Shown here in pieces: positions 58,653-64,000 of a DNA stretch of 64,000 bases. Positions within the stretch are counted from its first letter, which is position 1; the number at the start of each line of letters is the position of its first letter. The notes below the pieces were generated by a model. The model saw only the letters and a list, made by a program, of their open reading frames with translations. It searched no databases and was not told the origin of the DNA. The DNA comes from Lepidurus packardi (taxonomy: Eukaryota > Arthropoda > Branchiopoda > Notostraca > Triopsidae). Location: positions 62,001 to 126,000 of the forward strand of contig JAKZAN010000086.1 of NCBI GenBank assembly GCA_023053545.1, in the 5' to 3' direction. The position numbers and the translations under genes were made by a program.

Positions 58653-61559
58653 TCAACGGATTGAAGTGCAATTGAGAGAACTGTGAGCTCTAATCAGTTT
58701 TGCTCGATATTTGTTGAGCCATCGGCAATGAATAAAAACATGGTGTAAGTCTTGGACGGCATGATCTGGGCAAGGGCAGGAATTTGTAAGCGAACGTTTG
58801 ATTCTTTGCAAATAGCTCAACGTTGGGTAGTGGGTAGAGCGGACCTGTATAAGAGACGATACAATGTTTCTGGGGTGTTTTGTTTTTATAATTGGTTTTA
58901 AGCCAGGCTTAACTCCAAGGTGCTTCAGATGAGTTGCTGAAGGAAGACTTTCCCATTCTTTTGTCCATTCAGTGATCAGAGTTTTGTGTATAGTTTGGTG
59001 AGAGACTTTGGGGATATAGTCAGTAGTCTCGAAAGTGGTCTTGGTCAAGTCGAAAAGTCTGTTTGAGTTTGTGATGTACCGTTTGGTCTTGTTTCCTGTC
59101 TGTGCCAGTCGTTCCGTTCCTAGTCTGGAAGATACGTAGCGAAGTCCAGATTCTTTGATGAGGAGTTTTAGTGGTAAGATGTCGGTTTCAACTTCTAATG
59201 TTGATGTCGGAGTGGTTTTGAGTGCTCCAGTGATTGCTAATAGGGCTTGCCGATGGATCGAGGAGAGTGGTCGTAAGGATGTTGGAGTAATGTTAAACCA
59301 GGCTGGGGATGCGTACAGTAGCTTGGAGTAAACTGTCGCCGAAATGAGTGTCTTTAGCCGACTACACGAGATAGTTCTGTTTTGCTTAGCAATAGTGCGA
59401 ATACGATGAAGTGACTTGTTTATAGCTGCTGCTAGGGATCTTACATGGGCTGACCAGTCAAGCTTCTTATCTAAAATTAAACCCAAATATCGTACGGAAT
59501 CGCTCGGAAGTATCGTGGTGTTTTGCCAGGTTAACGGGGTAAAGTCGGGTGTCCGTTTCCTGCTGAAATGAATCAGTTCAGTTTTTTCAGTTCTGAATTC
59601 CAACTGGCAGTGGTTGCTCCACAACGTTAGTGCTTTTAGGGAATTTGCTAGCAGTTTAGTGTTAACTTTACCCGAAGAGCCAGACGTGTGCAGGATGAGG
59701 TCGTCTGCAAAGGCAATGATTTTAACTCGTTTTCCTTTGATAATTTGTAGCGCGCCATCGATGTATAATAAGAATAGGAGAGGGGACAGGGGGGATTCTT
59801 GTGGTACTCCTTTTGGAAGAGTGACTAAATCACTCGCAGATCCATTGTGGAAAGTATACGCATCTCTATTGGTCAAGAAACTGCTAATGAGCTTAGTATA
59901 TTGAGATTTGACGTGTTTTTTTCGTACGATTTGTATAAGCTTATTATGATTCACATTGCAAAAGGCTCCTTTTATGTCTAGCAGTAGTGCCGTTGTAACT
60001 TTCCGTTTATCGAAGCCATTGAGGATGGAGTCACTAAGTGATACTAGTGCGTCGGTGGTCGATCGGGAGGGCCTAAAGCTCCATTGGTCGTTGTTTAGAA
60101 GTTTGCCCTTTTCTAAAGAGTCGGAGAGTCTTTTGGAAATATCTTTTTCAAGCATTTTCCCTAGGATAGGAAGTAATGCAATGGAACGAAAACTCTTAAT
60201 AGATGTGTAGTCCTTTTTGTTTGGTTTCGGTATAGGGATGACTTTTGCACGTTTCCAGATAGTTGGAAAGTAACCAATAGTGAGGGATGCATTGTAAATT
60301 CGCAGGATAGTTTTGTCGATTGTGTTCCATATATTTTTGACGACGATGGCTTGAATGTCATCATGGCCGGCTGCTTTTAAAGGTGGGATATGCTCCTGGA
60401 TACCTTGAATTTCGCTCAGGGTAAACGGGGTGGCCGGATTTCTGAGGACTTTGTAAGGTCGTGCAGGAGTGAAGGTAACAGGTATGTGTGGCTGTCCGTT
60501 GATTAAGTCAGTAGCTAAGAAATTTAATTTATCCACTGGTTCGGTAAAAGGGATTCCGTCTTTGTTCTGGAGTTGATCTAGGCATGCTTTCGCTGTTGTT
60601 TGGCGGAGGTTCCTTTCCCAATTCCATAGCACACGATTGTCCGGTGTTAGTAGTTTGTTGTTCCAATATTGTTCTCGAGTCTTTCGAACTTCCGCTCTGT
60701 ACTGGTTTCTTGCTCTTTTCCAGTTTTGCTCGCTGCTTGGAGTTTGCGAGACCTGGTGAAGTCTATGTAAGCTGTCAGTTTGCTTTCGCAAGGATTTTAG
60801 ATTAGAGTTCCACCAAGGGTTCGTCTTGTTCCCGATTTTCCGTTTTGGGATGTTACGCTGCATGGCACGCGTGATTAGTCTGGTTAGGCAGCATGTGGCT
60901 GCGTCAATGTCTTGTGGAGTATGTAAGTCAGAGAGAACTGAGACATTTTTTAAGATGTCTGAAGCCAAGTCTGTGTTCAGTTGCAGCCAGTTAGCTTTGG
61001 GGTAGTTCCAAGCGTGTACAGAAGGTGCTTTACTATGTGAAAGGAAGTCTATGGTTGTTGCGGCGTGGTCCGATTCGTTCACAAAATTGTCGTCGTTTAG
61101 CAGGTGGTGTTTAACTTGTGTGAGAATTTGGGGCGTCGCAAAGGTCAAGTCCAATGTGGAGCAGTGTCCTCTTTCGTTTTTAAAAGTTGGAGTGTCCCAT
61201 TTGTTTAATAAGTCAAAGTTATGTCTGTGTGCGATGTCAGTCAAGTGGTTGCCTGCTTCGTCTGGCGATTTTTTCTCCCACCACCAGTGGTGGGCATTGA
61301 AATCGCCTGTGAGTACTATGTGTGGGCTCAGATGTTTACGTCTCTCCCATATAGTCCGGAGTAAAGTATCGGTGTCTGCCGTGTGTCGCCTGTATATTCC
61401 AATCACCGTAATAGGGAGGGCATGTGGGGAAGTGATTTGGAGGATGGCGTAGAACTCGTCTACCCAGTTGACTGTGACATTGCTGTTCAATTTGTACAGG
61501 ATTATGAGCCCTTTGTATTCGGAGTTGGGCACCGATACGTAGAAACCTTGGTAAGTCAC
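58653..61559 (-). pseudogene. LINE E3 ORF2: endonuclease-RT with altered motifs
   Basis: A 968-codon open stretch with a GTG first codon, internal to the original ORF2. GDFNAHH 85-91 and ESDHAAT 162-168 mark the endonuclease. RT follows: motif A LLLDIKGAFCN (525-535), GVPQESPLSP (584-593) and FADD (617-620), then the C-terminal CPCPDHAVQDLHHVFIHC. Compared with E2, PQGSP has become PQESP, WGFRP has become WSFRP and FRPIA has become FRSIA; such changes in core RT motifs probably impair activity. The endonuclease N-terminus lies upstream (61560-61690) in other frames, with a TGA near 61564, so the true start of the protein is lost. Confidence 0.82.
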
Positions 61560-61690
61560 AGAATCAATCTTTGGGGTGGTTTGTGTATAATAACCGCCTC
61601 GCAGCCTCTGTCGTTTGCTTCTTTGACTGTTTCGAACATTTGGTCCCTTTTTTCTGACATTGTGGACAAGAATGGAAGTGTGTATTGGAT

Positions 61691-62340
61691 TTATTTGTGA
61701 GTTGAGGTCGCAGGGAGTATTGCCTTAGGCCTGGATGGGCAGACTGAATCGAATGCGAAATGGGCTTCCTTACAGTTCGCGCATTTTTTGGTCGAGCTTT
61801 TGCAGGTCCTTGTGTCATGATGCTCTGCACATTTGGCACAGTTGGGTGACTTTTTACAGTTGGCTGGCGTGTGGCCAAACGCCTGACAGTTATAACATTG
61901 AAGTATGTCTGATGAACGCGAATCTTCAACTTGAACAACCCGGTTGAAGGCGAAGAGAGCACCTTCGTTAAGAAGTTTAAGTTTTTCAGCTGATGAAGAG
62001 CATACGTATTGGATTGAGCCGCAGGCTTTGGTACTGCTTGGGTTCAACCATCGAGCATTTGCTGACAGGAAGGTTACGAAAGTGTCCGCGTTCTTTTCTG
62101 TCACATGGGAGCATATTTGGTCTAGGATTTGGTCCCGAGGTAGTTGATGTATTATGAGACGTGTAGCTTGCGATACAGTCTTTACGGGTATTAATTCAGG
62201 CAGAGTAGCCGTTTTTAGGCCTGCTTCCGCTTTGGACTTGTCTTCCTGGCTCTTGAAGGTTAAGGCCAGGTTGCCTTGTCTTGTCTTGCGGGCCAAGACT
62301 GGGTTCGGGATGGAAGGATTAATTTGATGGAGATCCTTTT
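61691..62340 (-). pseudogene. LINE E3 ORF1 C-terminal half
   Basis: Open over 201 codons to a stop at 61691. The gag-like core reads ARKTRQGNLALTFKSQEDKS and LIIHQLPRDQILDQICSHV, followed by three knuckles: CYNCQAFGHTPANC, CAKCAEHHDTRTC, CANCKEAHFAFDSVC. Upstream, 62297-62425 continues ORF1-like sequence (ITQQDIEKRNK) with a frame change, and the element then ends by 5' truncation. This copy keeps the full third knuckle that E1 has lost. Confidence 0.8.
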
Positions 62341-62425
62341 CGACAACTTGTAATAGGTCCCGTTGTGGTATTATTTGTTACGCTTTTCGATGTCTTGCTG
62401 GGTAATAATCAAAGTTATTTCCCGG

Positions 62426-62436
62426 CTAAATTAATT
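62426..62436. repeat. Target-site duplication, right of E3
   Basis: CTAAATTAATT after the truncated 5' end (CCCGG on the plus strand), followed by GAATGACTGAC, a satellite 2 variant. Confidence 0.65.
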
Positions 62437-63950
62437 GAATGACTGACAAAATTAATGAATTACTGATTTAATTAATGAATTACTGACTTAATTAATGAAT
62501 TACTGACTTAATTAATGAATTACTGACTTAATTAATGAATTACTGACTTAATTAATGAATTACTGACTTAATTAATGAATTACTGACTTAATTAATGAAT
62601 TTCTGACTTAATTAATGAATTACTGACTTAATTAATGAATTCCTGACTTAATTCATGAATTACAACCTTAATTCATGAATTACTTACTTAATTAATGAAT
62701 TACTGACTTAATTCATGAATTACTAACTTAATTAATGAAATACTGACTTAATTCATGAAATACTGACTTAAGTAATGAATTACTGACTTAGTTAATGAAA
62801 TGCTGACTTAATTCATGAATTACTGACTTAAGTAATGAACTACTGACTTAATTCATGAATTACCGACTTAACTCATGTATTATGGACTTAATTAATGAAG
62901 TACTGACTTAAATCACGATTTTCTGACTTAATTCATGAATTACTGACTTAATTCATAAATTACTGACTTAATTCATTAATTACTGACTTAATTCAACTAA
63001 TTCATGAATTATGGACTTATTTAATTAACTCCGGACTTAATTAATGAATTACTGACTTAATTTTATGAATTACTGACTTAATTCATGAATTTCCGATTTA
63101 TTTCATGAATTATGGACTTAATTAATGAAGTACTGACTTAAATCACGATTTTCTTACTTAATCAATGAATTACTGACTTAATTCATGAACTATGGACTTA
63201 ATTAATTAATTACGGACTTAATTAATGAATTACTGACTAAATTAATTAATTACTGACTTAAATCATGAATTACTGACTTAATTAATTAATTACGGACTTA
63301 ACTCATGAATTACTAACTAAATTCATGAATAAGTAACTTAATTCATGAATTATGGACTTAATTAATGAATTAGACTTAATTAATGAATTCCTGACTTAAT
63401 TCATGAATTACAACGTTAATTCATGAAATACTAACTTAATTCATGAATTACTGACTGAAGTAATGAATTACTGACTTAATTAATGAAATGCTGACTTAAT
63501 TCATGAATTACTGACTTAATTAATGAACTACTGACTTAATTCATGAATTACCGACTTAATTAATGAACTACTGACTTAATTCATGAATTACCGACTTAAT
63601 TCATGAATTATGGACTTAATTAATGAAGTACTGACTTAAATCACGATTTTCTGACTTAATTCATGAACTACTGACTTAAATCACGATTTTCTGACTTAAT
63701 GAACTACTGACTTAATTCAATTAATTCATGAATTATGGAGTTAATTAATTAACTCCGGACTTAATTAATGAATTACTGACTTAATTTTATGAATTACTGA
63801 CTTAATTCATGAATTACCGACTTATTTCATGAATTATGGACTTAATTAATGAACTATGGACTTAATTAATTAACTACGGACTTTAATTTATGAATTAATG
63901 ACTTAATTCGTGATTTACTGACTCAACTAATGAATTACTGACTGAAATCA
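62437..63950. repeat. Satellite 2 array, sixth block
   Basis: 20-bp satellite 2 to near the window end. 62456-62640 is an unusually uniform run of the TTACTGACTTAATTAATGAA variant. A 40-bp near-duplication with ATCACGATTTTCTGAC lies at 63630-63710. No gene. Confidence 0.95.
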
Positions 63951-64000
63951 TGAATTTATACAAGTTATTTAAAGAACTTGGAACGGGTACGGAACATTAC
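63951..64000. other. Non-satellite sequence at the right edge
   Basis: The repeat register is lost after ATGAATTTATACAAG and the last ~50 bases are not satellite. They are too short to classify: the array edge or the start of another element. Confidence 0.6.

Larger units (their letters stand above)
58392..62425 (-). mobile_element. LINE E3, 5'-truncated in ORF1
   Basis: A 4.03-kb minus-strand LINE: short T-run (to 58398), 3' UTR with conserved stem-loop and a G-run, ORF2 and the last ~220 codons of ORF1. The 11-bp sequence CTAAATTAATT flanks it at 58381-58391 and 62426-62436. Truncation at the 5' end with intact target duplications is typical of incomplete reverse transcription. The zinc module and coiled coil of ORF1 are therefore missing. 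The element is related to but clearly distinct from E1 and E2. Confidence 0.88.

Noticed and set aside
3320-63950. Telomeric repeat
   Set aside because: The unit is not TTAGG, TTAGGG or a recognisable variant; it is a 20-bp A/T-rich satellite.
1-64000. Host protein-coding or tRNA genes
   Set aside because: Every sizeable open frame with recognisable motifs belongs to a retroelement. No cloverleaf or conserved host domain was noticed by eye; a tRNA scan was not possible.

Overview
The window is repeat-dense animal DNA with no recognisable host gene. It consists of long arrays of two related 20-bp satellites carrying LINE (non-LTR) and Ty3/Gypsy retrotransposons, as expected for pericentromeric or subtelomeric heterochromatin. 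The LINEs have gag-like ORF1s with CCHC knuckles and an endonuclease-RT ORF2 without RNase H. The Gypsy elements look invertebrate. Together they suggest a metazoan, perhaps an arthropod, but the host cannot be named from sequence alone. I saw no tRNA, rRNA, CRISPR or bacterial-type gene.

Layout. 1-3319: Ty3/Gypsy element A on the minus strand, cut by the window edge, ending in a 98-bp LTR. 3320-16880: satellite 1 (unit TTACGGACTGAATTAATTCC) with ~1.3 kb higher-order repeats. 16881-19420: a rearranged LINE (E0), part of it inverted, where satellite 1 gives way to satellite 2. 19421-27130: satellite 2 (unit TTACTGACTTAATTCATGAA), including a 1821-bp higher-order repeat. 27131-27916: LINE 3' end (E1'). 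27917-31713: satellite 2. 31716-36920: decayed LINE E1. 36921-38251: satellite 2. 38252-50403: Ty3/Gypsy element B (Mag-like, minus strand, 113-bp LTRs, 5-bp target duplication), interrupted by a plus-strand tandem LTR array at 42175-50075 (element C). 50404-52365: satellite 2. 52366-57322: LINE E2, the best preserved. 57323-58391: satellite 2. 58392-62425: LINE E3, 5'-truncated. 62426-~63950: satellite 2, then about 50 bases of other sequence.

The three LINE insertions with both ends visible (E1, E2, E3) lie on the same strand in satellite 2 and have 11-13 bp target duplications made of satellite sequence. Two used the same position of the 20-bp unit (GACTT^AATT). They share an ORF1 layout (N-terminal CxxC-x13-CxxC, coiled coil, then CCHC knuckles) and a 3' stem-loop with paired base changes. 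The best candidate for something undescribed is therefore a LINE lineage that lives in this satellite, comparable in lifestyle to the telomere-repeat LINEs TRAS and SART of silkworm. Repeated tandem duplication (547 bp, ~1.3 kb, 1.8 kb, 3.7 kb and 4.6 kb units) has reworked both satellites and elements. Identities were judged by eye, and the near-identical copies could partly be assembly artefacts.
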